Below are positions 16,300 through 23,877 of a stretch of DNA of 35,967 bases, piece by piece. The position numbers were made by a program, and so were the translations under genes. The number at the start of each line of letters is the position of its first letter. The first letter of the stretch is position 1. Origin of the DNA: CAZHHM01 sp964532225 (lineage in GTDB: Bacteria > Margulisbacteria > WOR-1 > JAKLHX01); assembly GCA_964532225.1 (NCBI GenBank), contig CAZHHM010000019.1, forward strand, positions 1-35,967. The letters are read 5' to 3'. A model generated the notes under the pieces. It worked only from the letters and a program-made list of their open reading frames with translations, did not search any database and was not told the origin of the DNA.

Positions 16300-17243
16300 T
16301 TATTTAATGTCCCCACATACCAGTCGATGGTCTTTCTCAGGCCTTCCTTGAAGTTGGTCTTAGCTTTGAATCCGAACTCTTTCTCCGCTTTTGTCACGTC
16401 AAGCATCCTTCTCGGCTGCCCGTCCGGTTTTGAGCTGTCATACTCGATCTTCCCTTTGAAACCGGTCAGTTCCGCTATCAGAGCGACCAATTCGCTTATC
16501 TTGATCTCAAATCCGGCCCCAAGGTTCACCGGATCGGATTTGCTGTACTTCTCGGCTGCAAGCAGGATACCTTCCGCCGCATCTTCAACATAGAAGAACT
16601 CTCTGCTCGCCTGACCTGTCCCCCAAACAACTATCTTTTCCGCATTGTTCATCTTTGCTTCGACACATTTCCTTATTAAGGCAGGTATGACGTGTGAAGT
16701 TTGAGGGTTGAAGTTATCACGAGGGCCATAGAGATTTACGGGAAGAAGGAATATGCTGTTGAAACCGTATTGTTGTCTGTAAGCTTGCGATTGCACCAGC
16801 ATCATCTTTTTTGCAAGACCGTATGGGGCATTCGTCTCCTCGGGATACCCCATCCAAAGGTCCTCCTCTTTAAAAGGGACCGGGGTGAACTTGGGATAAG
16901 CGCAGATCGTTCCTATCGCGACGAATTTCTCGATCTTTGAAAGTCTGCCCTCCTCCATCAGTTGCGCTCCCATCATCAGGTTGTCATAAAAATACCTGCC
17001 CGGGTTTGCCATGTTCGCCCCTATGCCTCCGACAATTGCCGCCAGATGGATGACTATATCAGGCCTTCCGTCTTTGTACATGCGCCTGACATCCTCGATC
17101 TTCACCAGATCATAATCATCGATAAGAGGGATAAAGATGTCCTTGCACCCTCTTTCTTTGAGCTTTTGGGTAATGAATGAGCCGAGAAAACCGGCCCCTC
17201 CGGTCACGCAGACCCTTTTATCTTTCCAGGAACTCGAGCTCAT
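16296..17243 (-). CDS. fcl: GDP-L-fucose synthase family SDR (Fcl/WcaG; possibly GDP-6-deoxyheptose type)
   Basis: A 315-residue extended SDR with GGAGFLG (15-21), HLAAIVGGIGANMANPG, GTICAYPKF and the catalytic YGLAK (Tyr141, Lys145), plus PVNLYGPRDNF further on, all typical of GDP-4-keto-6-deoxymannose 3,5-epimerase/4-reductase. It completes GDP-L-fucose synthesis after Gmd, whose gene is immediately upstream with an ATGA overlap. Because a heptose-type isomerase/kinase/nucleotidyltransferase set is co-transcribed, a role on GDP-6-deoxyheptose, as in Campylobacter and Yersinia homologues, is an alternative that sequence alone does not settle. Confidence 0.9.
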   Translation of the reverse strand: MSSSSWKDKRVCVTGGAGFLGSFITQKLKERGCKDIFIPLIDDYDLVKIEDVRRMYKDGRPDIVIHLAAIVGGIGANMANPGRYFYDNLMMGAQLMEEGRLSKIEKFVAIGTICAYPKFTPVPFKEEDLWMGYPEETNAPYGLAKKMMLVQSQAYRQQYGFNSIFLLPVNLYGPRDNFNPQTSHVIPALIRKCVEAKMNNAEKIVVWGTGQASREFFYVEDAAEGILLAAEKYSKSDPVNLGAGFEIKISELVALIAELTGFKGKIEYDSSKPDGQPRRMLDVTKAEKEFGFKAKTNFKEGLRKTIDWYVGTLNK

Positions 17244-18262
17244 TTATTTGCTTTCTCAAGGAGTTTTATGTCAGCTTCGACCATGATATCGACCAATTGG
17301 TCGAGCGTGGTCTTTGCCTCCCAGCCAAGGACCTTTTTGGCTTTTGCCGGATCACCCAGAAGGAACTCCACCTCCGTCGGTCTGAAGTATCTTGGATCGA
17401 CATCCACGAGGACCTTGCCAGTTTTCTTGTCTATGCCTTTTTCATCCACGCCTTTGCCTTTCCATTCAAGCTCGGAACCTATCTTTTTGAAGGCCCTGTC
17501 GCAGAAATCGCGTACAGTATAGGCTTTCCCTGTCGCAACTACAAAATCATCAGGTCTGTCATGCTGGAGCATCCTCCACATGGCCTCAACGTATTCCGGG
17601 GCATAGCCCCAGTCCCTTTTGGCGTCCAGGTTGCCGAGCGATATCCTGTCTCCAAGGCCAAGCTTGATCTTAGCGGCCCCCACAGTTATCTTCCTGGTAA
17701 CGAACGTCTTTCCCCTTCTCGGGGATTCGTGGTTAAAGAGGATACCGTTGCTCGTGAACATCTTATAGGCTTCCCTGTAATTTACCGTGATCCAGTATGA
17801 ATAGAGCTTTGCGGCCGCGTACGGGCTCCTCGGATGAAGGGGTGTCAATTCGCTTTGGGGGGCTGTCTCGGGCATTCCTCCGAACATCTCGGAGGTCGAA
17901 GCCTGATAGAACCGTGTCTTTGCTCCGGCTTCTTTTATGGCATCCAGTATGCGCAAAGTGCCGACGGCGTCGGTCTGCGCCGTATACTCAGGGACATCGA
18001 ACGACACTTTTACATGGGACTGGGCGCCAAGATTATAGATCTCATCTGGGCAGATAGAATCGATAAGCCTGTTCAGGCTGGAAGAATCCGTGAGATCGCT
18101 GAAATGCGTGTGGATCTTTCCAAATATATGATCTATCCTCTCAGTATTGAAGGTCGAGCCCCGTCTAAGGGTGCCATGTACCTCATAACCTTTGGAAAGC
18201 AGCAGTTCTGCAAGATACGACCCGTCCTGACCTGTTATCCCCGTTATAAAAGCCTTTTTCAT
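17240..18262 (-). CDS. gmd: GDP-mannose 4,6-dehydratase
   Basis: A 340-residue SDR with the near-invariant Gmd start KKAFITGITGQDGSYLAELLL, LRRGSTFNTERIDH, the active-site STSEMFG (about 122-128) and YAAAK (Tyr148, Lys152), and NHESPRRGKTFVTRKIT, the cofactor/tetramer segment. It produces GDP-4-keto-6-deoxy-D-mannose in the cytoplasm, the precursor of GDP-fucose, GDP-rhamnose and related sugars. Length is normal. It overlaps fcl downstream as ATGA and starts 11 bases after the FAD oxidoreductase gene. A GDP-heptose dehydratase activity is possible for close homologues and cannot be excluded. Confidence 0.93.
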   Translation of the reverse strand: MKKAFITGITGQDGSYLAELLLSKGYEVHGTLRRGSTFNTERIDHIFGKIHTHFSDLTDSSSLNRLIDSICPDEIYNLGAQSHVKVSFDVPEYTAQTDAVGTLRILDAIKEAGAKTRFYQASTSEMFGGMPETAPQSELTPLHPRSPYAAAKLYSYWITVNYREAYKMFTSNGILFNHESPRRGKTFVTRKITVGAAKIKLGLGDRISLGNLDAKRDWGYAPEYVEAMWRMLQHDRPDDFVVATGKAYTVRDFCDRAFKKIGSELEWKGKGVDEKGIDKKTGKVLVDVDPRYFRPTEVEFLLGDPAKAKKVLGWEAKTTLDQLVDIMVEADIKLLEKANK

Positions 18263-18273
18263 GTTCTCTCCTT

Positions 18274-19389
18274 TCAGTTCCTTCCCATCTCTATCATGTC
18301 CCCTACCATCTTTGCTATCGCCAGCGAGGCCGTGAGCCCGGGTGATTCAATGCCGATCAGGTTTATGAGACCCGGGATCCCTCTCTCCGTCTCGTCAGCG
18401 ATAATAAAATCCTTGAACCCGTCATCGGGCCCCTGGAGTTTCGGCCTTATCCCTGAAGTATCCGGCATTAACATCTCTTTCTTCAACCATGGGAGCATCT
18501 TGCTCGCGGAAACAAAGAAGTCCCCGGCCTTTGAAGCATCGATGTCGTATGAGATCCTGTCGACATAGGCAGTATCCGGACCCAGCCTTATCCTTCCGCC
18601 AAGATCTATGGTAGCGTGGATCCCCAGTCCGTGCCCTTTTTCCTGAGGTATCGGATAAACGAGATGAGTGAGCCTGCCCGGCTCGCATAAAACAGAAAAA
18701 TAATCGCCTTTGCACGGGTACAGCTTATATCCGGACCTTTCCGTATCTATCCCTGCCATCTGCGCCACATTTTCGCTCCCCAGTCCGGCACAATTGATGA
18801 TATATTCGGCCCTGACCTCATCTTGTCCTCTAACATCCAACTTCAAACCTTCAACTAATCTTGTGATCCCCGTTAATTCGGATCCAAAAACGAACATAAC
18901 CCCGTTACCGGAAGCGATATCGAACATCCTTTTCATGAAAGAATGAGTATCGACTATTCCGGTTGAGGATGAATAAAGTGCGTTATACGCAAAAACATCT
19001 TTCTCGATCTTGTTCACTTCTTCGGCTCCAAGCACCGAAATACCGGGCACACCCACCCTTGCGGCATTCTGAAAGATGGTGTTTATCACCGTCTTTTCCT
19101 GTTCTTTTGTCGAAACCACCAGTTTGCCGCAGCGTTTGTGAGGGATGTTCTCTTTTTTGCAGAAGCCGTAAAGCAGCTCGTTTCCCTCGATGCACAATCT
19201 GCTCTTGAGCGAACCTTTGGGATAATACAGTCCGGCGTGTATCACTTCACTGTTGCGGCTGCTTATCTCCTCCCCGAACCCCGGGTTCCTCTCGATGACG
19301 GCAATGTCGCAGCCTTTATTAGACAATTCCATGGCCACCGCCAGCCCGATGACCCCAGCCCCGATTATCGCCACATCGACCTTGTCCAT
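18274..19389 (-). CDS. FAD-dependent oxidoreductase, L-2-hydroxyglutarate oxidase (LhgO)-like
   Basis: A 371-residue DAO-family flavoprotein. VDVAIIGAGVIGLAVAMELS (4-23) is the FAD-binding GxGxxG motif, followed by IERNPGFGEEISSRNSEVIHAGLYYP, the signature I associate with LhgO/YgaF, and LIGIESPGLTASLAIAKMV near the C-terminus. It should oxidise a 2-hydroxy acid, classically L-2-hydroxyglutarate. The ATG at 19389 gives the family N-terminus and begins 4 bases after the stop of the aminotransferase gene; a longer form to 19455 would overlap that gene with unrelated sequence. Inside a polysaccharide operon it may recycle a 2-hydroxy acid by-product or act on a sugar acid; this is inference. Confidence 0.82.
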   Translation of the reverse strand: MDKVDVAIIGAGVIGLAVAMELSNKGCDIAVIERNPGFGEEISSRNSEVIHAGLYYPKGSLKSRLCIEGNELLYGFCKKENIPHKRCGKLVVSTKEQEKTVINTIFQNAARVGVPGISVLGAEEVNKIEKDVFAYNALYSSSTGIVDTHSFMKRMFDIASGNGVMFVFGSELTGITRLVEGLKLDVRGQDEVRAEYIINCAGLGSENVAQMAGIDTERSGYKLYPCKGDYFSVLCEPGRLTHLVYPIPQEKGHGLGIHATIDLGGRIRLGPDTAYVDRISYDIDASKAGDFFVSASKMLPWLKKEMLMPDTSGIRPKLQGPDDGFKDFIIADETERGIPGLINLIGIESPGLTASLAIAKMVGDMIEMGRN

Positions 19390-19393
19390 ATGC

Positions 19394-20491
19394 TTATAAG
19401 GCTCCCAGCACTTCCTGGGCGACTGACTCGACATCATCGTCGGAGAGCATTGCATGCACCGGTATAGAAAGCATACGGCCCCCTATCTCTTCGCTTACCG
19501 GCATCGACCCAGGTTTATACCCCAGGTCCTTGTATGCCTCCTGGATATGAAGCGGGTTAGGATAGTAGACGAATGCGGTGATGCCCTTTTGCGCGAGGTC
19601 AAAGATCACCTTCTCCCTGTTGTCTATCTCTATTGTGTACTGATGGTATATGTGCCTGTATCCCGGCTTTTCTACGGGACACTTCACTTTTTTCTTTGAG
19701 AACACCGTTGAATAATGCGCGGCGTTCTTTCTTCTGGCATCGTTCCAGCCGTCGATATACTTCAGCTTAACGCGGAGTATCGCCGCCTGTATCTCGTCCA
19801 GCCTGCTGTTATAACCGATAATTTCGTGGATGCCTCTCTTTTTGCTGCCGTGCAGGTGCAGGAGCTTTAGTTTTTCGTACATATCCTCGTCATTAGTTGT
19901 TATCATGCCTCCGTCCCCGTAAGCTCCGAGGTTCTTGGTGGGGAAGAAAGAAAAGCATCCGGTAGTTCCGAACGAGCCGACTTTCCTGCCGTTCAATGCC
20001 GATCCAAATGCCTGCGCACAGTCCTCGATCACCTTAAGTCCGTGCTTCTTGGCGATAGCAGCGATCTGCTCTATCTCGGCCGGCTGGCCCCAGAGGTGCA
20101 CCGGAAGGATCGCCTTCGTCTTTTTGGTTATCTTTTCCTCGATCTTAGAGACATCGATATTATGCGTATCAGGATATACATCCACGAATACCGGCCTTGC
20201 ACCGCAATATGATATCGCCTCAGCAGTCGCGAAGAAGGTCAGAGGCGTAGTTATGACCTCGTCCCCTTCCTTTATCCCTGCAGCTTTAAGAGACAGGAAT
20301 AGAGCGTCAGTACCTGATGCGACGGCGACAGCGAACTTGGTCCCGACATAAGAGGCGACCTCCTTTTCAAGTCCTGAAACGTTCGGCCCCAGGACAAAGT
20401 GCCCGCTCTCAAGAACGGACCCCACGGCTGCGTCAATCTCCCCTTTAATCGATCTGTATTCGGCGCATAGGTCAAGTATCGGTACAGGCAT
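19394..20491 (-). CDS. DegT/DnrJ/EryC1/StrS family sugar aminotransferase
   Basis: A 365-residue PLP enzyme with HFVLGPNVSGLEKE (31-44), ASGTDALFL, VIEDCAQAFGS (Asp157) and CFSFFPTKNLGAYGDGGM, in which Lys186 is the expected PLP lysine. Length and motifs are normal for keto-sugar nucleotide transaminases. It follows the regulator gene by 12 bases behind an AAAGGG site and is the first enzyme gene of the block 3 operon. It is the second aminotransferase of the window and, unlike the copy at 10810-12225, has no CBS extension. Regiochemistry (3-amino or 4-amino) cannot be decided; motif FFPTKNLGAYGDGG is frequent in 3-amino-sugar enzymes. Confidence 0.88.
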   Translation of the reverse strand: MPVPILDLCAEYRSIKGEIDAAVGSVLESGHFVLGPNVSGLEKEVASYVGTKFAVAVASGTDALFLSLKAAGIKEGDEVITTPLTFFATAEAISYCGARPVFVDVYPDTHNIDVSKIEEKITKKTKAILPVHLWGQPAEIEQIAAIAKKHGLKVIEDCAQAFGSALNGRKVGSFGTTGCFSFFPTKNLGAYGDGGMITTNDEDMYEKLKLLHLHGSKKRGIHEIIGYNSRLDEIQAAILRVKLKYIDGWNDARRKNAAHYSTVFSKKKVKCPVEKPGYRHIYHQYTIEIDNREKVIFDLAQKGITAFVYYPNPLHIQEAYKDLGYKPGSMPVSEEIGGRMLSIPVHAMLSDDDVESVAQEVLGAL

Positions 20492-20503
20492 CTTTTTTCC
20501 CTT

Positions 20504-21025
20504 TCATAGGACCTCGGCAAGCAACCTGCCGAGATCGATGTATTTGTTCCCGTTCTCTTTAGAAGAAAAGCTCTCGTTGTCCCAGAAAAGAACGGCATTT
20601 CCGGTACCTTTGATCTCGTGGGTATGGAGGATACTGATATCATTATGGCCGGCTTCTCTGGCGGCAATATCTATGATATGAGACAGCTCCCCAGTACCTG
20701 CGACATAGAACTTCCTTATCCCTTTATCGTATTCGTAATCTATCGCTGACCTGATGGCGTCTTTCATGACCGATATGCTTCCGATGGTCCTCTTTACGTA
20801 CTGTTTCGACCTTTCGACCTTTTCCGAAAAACCCTTAGGTGTCAGAATATATTGGACCTTGCGTCCGTCAAGCTGTTTTATTTTCATGTAGCCCTTCTCG
20901 ATCATCCTGTGAAGGATGATATTTACCATGCCTAAAGAGAGGTCGAGCGTCTTGGATAAATGGCGCTGTGACGCCTGAGAGTTCTTGGCTATTTCGGATA
21001 TGACTTTAAGTTCGTTCTCGTCCAT
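20504..21025 (-). CDS. EPS-associated MarR/winged-helix transcriptional regulator with extra C-terminal domain
   Basis: A 173-residue protein. Residues 1-66 form a winged helix with SQRHLSKTLDLSLGMVN as the helix-turn-helix and a wing ending in ILTPKG, the pattern of the MarR-type EPS-associated regulator family. A helical linker (about 68-100) leads to an alpha/beta region (106-173) starting FYVAGTGELSHIIDIAARE, which looks like a small Rossmann-type fold and may sense a nucleotide or sugar nucleotide. Family members are often only the N-terminal part, so the extension is notable. The gene is first in its operon. Its ATG directly follows a palindromic operator that recurs at the pseB promoter, so it probably represses itself and pseB. 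Confidence 0.85.
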   Translation of the reverse strand: MDENELKVISEIAKNSQASQRHLSKTLDLSLGMVNIILHRMIEKGYMKIKQLDGRKVQYILTPKGFSEKVERSKQYVKRTIGSISVMKDAIRSAIDYEYDKGIRKFYVAGTGELSHIIDIAAREAGHNDISILHTHEIKGTGNAVLFWDNESFSSKENGNKYIDLGRLLAEVL

Positions 21026-21051
21026 ATGTTCAATTATTGAACATTATAGCA
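21026..21051 (-). promoter_or_regulatory. regulator-gene promoter with 19-bp palindromic operator
   Basis: The minus strand reads TGCTATAAT (21051-21043), an extended -10 box, merging with a perfect palindrome of 9-bp arms (21044-21026). The base next to the palindrome begins the ATG of the regulator at 21025. A TTTACA at 21069-21064 lies 15 bases upstream, closer than ideal for a -35 box. The predicted transcript start lies inside the palindrome, leaving a leader of roughly 11 bases without a ribosome-binding site, so translation would be nearly leaderless. Apart from one or two edge bases the module is identical to that at 6694-6719. The 51-base spacer (21026-21076) has no visible terminator for the genes upstream. 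Confidence 0.85.
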
Positions 21052-21076
21052 CTATTTTCTGTTTGTAAAGCTCAGA

Positions 21077-21457
21077 TCAACGTTTGAAAGATATATATTT
21101 ATGCCCGAAATAACTGATAACTCCCGCTATCGCAGGATAAAAGGCCTGTGCGATAAGCGGATGAACATGCAGAGATTCGACCATTAGCGGTAAATAGACC
21201 GCATTCACGCCAAAATTGATGCCGTAAACGATGTATGACCTGGCATATTCCCTGGCATAATTGCCTTTGGTCTTGAAGACGAAGGTTTTATATGAAAGAT
21301 AAGCGTTAGTGATCCCGACAACGGAGGACAGGACCATAGCCCAGAAATAGTTGTCCCTGCCGAGCAGAAAGAAGAAAAGCGCGTAGACCGTATATCCGAA
21401 TACCGAGTTCCATACACCTGTCAGAATGAAGTTAACGAACTCCCTGTACTTGGCCAG
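21077..21457 (-). CDS. GtrA-family membrane protein, start unresolved
   Basis: A small hydrophobic protein with four predicted membrane segments. The first (FVNFILTGVWNSVFGYTVYA) is encoded upstream of the first in-frame ATG at 21337. From that ATG the product is only 86 residues and lacks the first helix, whereas the full frame gives about 126, normal for GtrA. No ATG, GTG or TTG exists in frame between 21337 and the upstream stop. The coordinate given uses a CTG as a provisional start. An ATG at 21465 overlaps the stop of the glycosyltransferase gene as ATGA but is one base out of frame. GtrA proteins act with GtrB-type transferases to flip or position polyprenyl-linked sugars. Confidence 0.7.
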   Translation of the reverse strand: MAKYREFVNFILTGVWNSVFGYTVYALFFFLLGRDNYFWAMVLSSVVGITNAYLSYKTFVFKTKGNYAREYARSYIVYGINFGVNAVYLPLMVESLHVHPLIAQAFYPAIAGVISYFGHKYISFKR

Positions 21458-21461
21458 AAGC

Positions 21462-22418
21462 TCATTTATCGTTGAAATTGATCCGTTCCCTTTCTATGAC
21501 CCTGGGCCGCTTGAGCACCTGCGTGTGTATGGCCCCGACATACTCGCCGATTATCCCGATAAAGAACAGCTGCACCGAGCTGAAGAAGAAGAGGCCGATC
21601 ACAAGTGGCGCCATGCCCGCGTTAAAAGAATCCCAGAACACCAGTTTATATATCAGATATCCGAATGCAACGGCCAGGCTTATCATGGACAGAAGAAAAC
21701 CGATCATCGCGGCCAGCCTCAAAGGCACCTTTGAATGGTTGGTTATCCCCAGCATGGCCATATCGTAAAGGGAATAGAAATTGTTCTTAGTCCTTCCGCT
21801 CTTTCTTAACGGCTGTTCATACTCTATGCCGACGATATCATATCCCAGGTCAGCTATAAGGCCTCTGAAATACGGATAAGGGTCGTCGACACCCTTGAGG
21901 ATGTTGATTATCTTTCTGTCATAAAGACCGAAACCCGTAAAACCTTTTATCATCTCGATCTCGGACAGCCTACCGAGAAGGAAGTAATAGAAATTCCTGA
22001 CCGCGAACATGAGCTTCGATTCCCTGCTCTGCTTCTTTATGCCGACCACTATCCTGCTTCCCTGCTCCCATTTATCGATAAAAGCCCTTATCATTTCAGG
22101 CGGGTCCTGCATGTCGGCAACGACAGATATTACGGCATCTCCGTTTGCCTGCACCAGACCGTGGTACGGAGACCTGACATGTCCGAAATTCCTGGCGTTG
22201 ACTATTACCCTGACATTAGGATCGCCGTCTGCAATTTTACGCAAGATATCGACAGTCCCGTCTGTTGAAGCATTGTCGATGAAGATATGCTCATAGTCGT
22301 ACTGCGGAAGAGAGCTCATGACATCCCTGACGCGCATATAGACGTCCATGATGTTCTCATGTTCGTTGTAGCACGCCGTAACTACGCTGATGAGCTTCTT
22401 TTGGCCGGTCAAAGACAT
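21462..22418 (-). CDS. GtrB-like GT2 glycosyltransferase with two C-terminal membrane helices
   Basis: A 318-residue family 2 glycosyltransferase. ISVVTACYNEHENI opens the GT-A fold, DNASTDGT follows, and ADMQDPPEM (Asp102, Asp105) is the metal/sugar-nucleotide site as in dolichyl-phosphate mannose synthase and GtrB. Two hydrophobic helices (about 232-258 and 268-292) anchor it to the inner membrane. It probably loads a sugar onto undecaprenyl phosphate for later transfer by a GT-C protein such as that at 29650-31872. The GtrA-like gene follows directly, a common pairing. A GGAGGG site precedes the ATG, which overlaps the SDR gene by 10 bases. Confidence 0.88.
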   Translation of the reverse strand: MSLTGQKKLISVVTACYNEHENIMDVYMRVRDVMSSLPQYDYEHIFIDNASTDGTVDILRKIADGDPNVRVIVNARNFGHVRSPYHGLVQANGDAVISVVADMQDPPEMIRAFIDKWEQGSRIVVGIKKQSRESKLMFAVRNFYYFLLGRLSEIEMIKGFTGFGLYDRKIINILKGVDDPYPYFRGLIADLGYDIVGIEYEQPLRKSGRTKNNFYSLYDMAMLGITNHSKVPLRLAAMIGFLLSMISLAVAFGYLIYKLVFWDSFNAGMAPLVIGLFFFSSVQLFFIGIIGEYVGAIHTQVLKRPRVIERERINFNDK

Positions 22419-23062
22419 GTATACCCTCCGTCCACAAGTATCACCTGTCCGGTCATGTAGGTGTTACGGGCGCACAAGAAAAGGACGAGATCGGCGATCT
22501 CCGCGGGAGTGCCGAACCTGCATAGAGGAATTTTCTTCTTGATCTCCTCCATCTCGGAAGGAGTGTTGTTCGATGAAGTAAGCTCGGTCTCGATATACCC
22601 CGGGGCCAGTGAGTTCACAAGGACGTTCTTGGAAGCAAGCTCCACAGCGCATGACCTTGTGAAAGAATCCAGAGCGGCTTTGCTGGCAGAATAGGATGCA
22701 CGACCCTTTCTTGTGACCGTTCCCCATATCGAGCTGATATTGACGATGTTGCCGCCGTTCCCCATTAGCGGAGTAACAGCCCGGATAAGCCTCACAGGAG
22801 CGAAATAGTTGGTCTGAAAAGTCTCTTTAAGGTCCTTGTCGGTCATTTCGAGAACATCGGATATCCTGTTGATGCCTGCATTGTTGACCAATGCGTGCAC
22901 CTCTCCTCTCAGCGAAGAAACGAACCCGTCAATCGAAGCATCGGACAAAAGATCCAGCTCCTGCCGCGATGGAGCGACAACATCGAAGCCGGCCGCTTTG
23001 AGAACGGCAACGATCTCTCTGCCGATCCCCCTGCTTCCGCCAGTAACGATGGCTCTTCTCAT
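22409..23062 (-). CDS. classical SDR oxidoreductase (FabG-like)
   Basis: A 217-residue short-chain dehydrogenase with TGGSRGIG (7-14), NNAG (60-63), the catalytic Ser in NISSIWG (about 110) and YSASK (Tyr124, Lys128), and a C-terminal LVDGG. It is somewhat shorter than a usual FabG but all active-site elements are present. It overlaps the aldolase gene as ATGA and the GT2 gene by 10 bases. It belongs to the set aldolase, ThDP enzyme and MBL protein, so it probably reduces a keto intermediate made by those enzymes. Cofactor and substrate are not determined. Confidence 0.85.
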   Translation of the reverse strand: MRRAIVTGGSRGIGREIVAVLKAAGFDVVAPSRQELDLLSDASIDGFVSSLRGEVHALVNNAGINRISDVLEMTDKDLKETFQTNYFAPVRLIRAVTPLMGNGGNIVNISSIWGTVTRKGRASYSASKAALDSFTRSCAVELASKNVLVNSLAPGYIETELTSSNNTPSEMEEIKKKIPLCRFGTPAEIADLVLFLCARNTYMTGQVILVDGGYTCL

Positions 23063-23877
23063 CTTCCTATCCTGCCCCCTGCATCATGTATCAGCTTGTC
23101 ATACCTTTTCTCAAGCATCTCTATCCTCTGTTTGTCCTCGTCATGGATCATTCCGTAAAAGTCCCTCTTGTTCTTAAGCCACATAAGCTCGAACCCGACA
23201 GCTTTCAGGATCCCTTTTTCTCCTTCAGGTCCAAGGGCTCCTGGGCAGCTGAATATGACCTTCCTAGTCTCATATCTGTCCAGCACACCTGCCGGCAGCT
23301 TACGGAAATGCGGAAGGGACTCACCGGACACTCCGCCGCCGATCACGCATTCCAGCCCGGCATTCTTTGCGGCAGGCAGGACCTTTTCGGCTATCTTCAT
23401 GACGGTACCTGAATTTATATCGTCGCGTGTAAGGCCCATTGACCCGGTCATGTCCACCCTTCCGAATACGATGCCTTTAAGCTCCCTGTCAGTATCGGTC
23501 AAAAGCATTTTCTCAAAGTTCTCTACCGCTGTAATGGTCTCAATGTTTATCAAAAAAGAAACATTGTCATGTTCTTCTTTTGGAAAGGCCAGCTTTGTCG
23601 ACTGAAGGAACTTTTTAAGCGCGTACGGAGACTCGATCATCGGCGCAACTATCCTTGAAACCCCTATCGAGCGGGCATCGTACATGTCTTTCAGTGCTTC
23701 ACAGCCGCCGATCTTAAGAGTAAGGTCCAACCCCGCCTTTGTTATGACCTCTTTCAGCCGGAGCGCTTCTTCAAGCCTTGTACCCTCGGCCTCGAATTCA
23801 GCTTTTATACCGGTAACAAAGTGGTTCTCCCTAAGGTCTTTAAGGACATCCACCATCATCAGCTCTAAAGAGTTCAT
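23059..23877 (-). CDS. HpcH/HpaI aldolase / citrate-lyase-beta-like protein
   Basis: A 272-residue TIM-barrel protein with LKIGGCEALKDMYDA, APMIESPYALKKF (PMIES near 79-83), FLINIETITAVENF and IVFGRVDMTGSMG, the pattern of HpcH/HpaI and CitE-like aldolases that bind Mg2+ through an acidic pair and cleave or form 2-keto (often pyruvate-derived) acids or CoA esters. It abuts the ThDP enzyme gene (stop TAA immediately followed by ATG) and overlaps the SDR gene. Aldolase plus ThDP enzyme plus SDR could build a branched or chain-extended sugar. The exact donor and acceptor are unknown. Confidence 0.8.
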   Translation of the reverse strand: MNSLELMMVDVLKDLRENHFVTGIKAEFEAEGTRLEEALRLKEVITKAGLDLTLKIGGCEALKDMYDARSIGVSRIVAPMIESPYALKKFLQSTKLAFPKEEHDNVSFLINIETITAVENFEKMLLTDTDRELKGIVFGRVDMTGSMGLTRDDINSGTVMKIAEKVLPAAKNAGLECVIGGGVSGESLPHFRKLPAGVLDRYETRKVIFSCPGALGPEGEKGILKAVGFELMWLKNKRDFYGMIHDEDKQRIEMLEKRYDKLIHDAGGRIGR

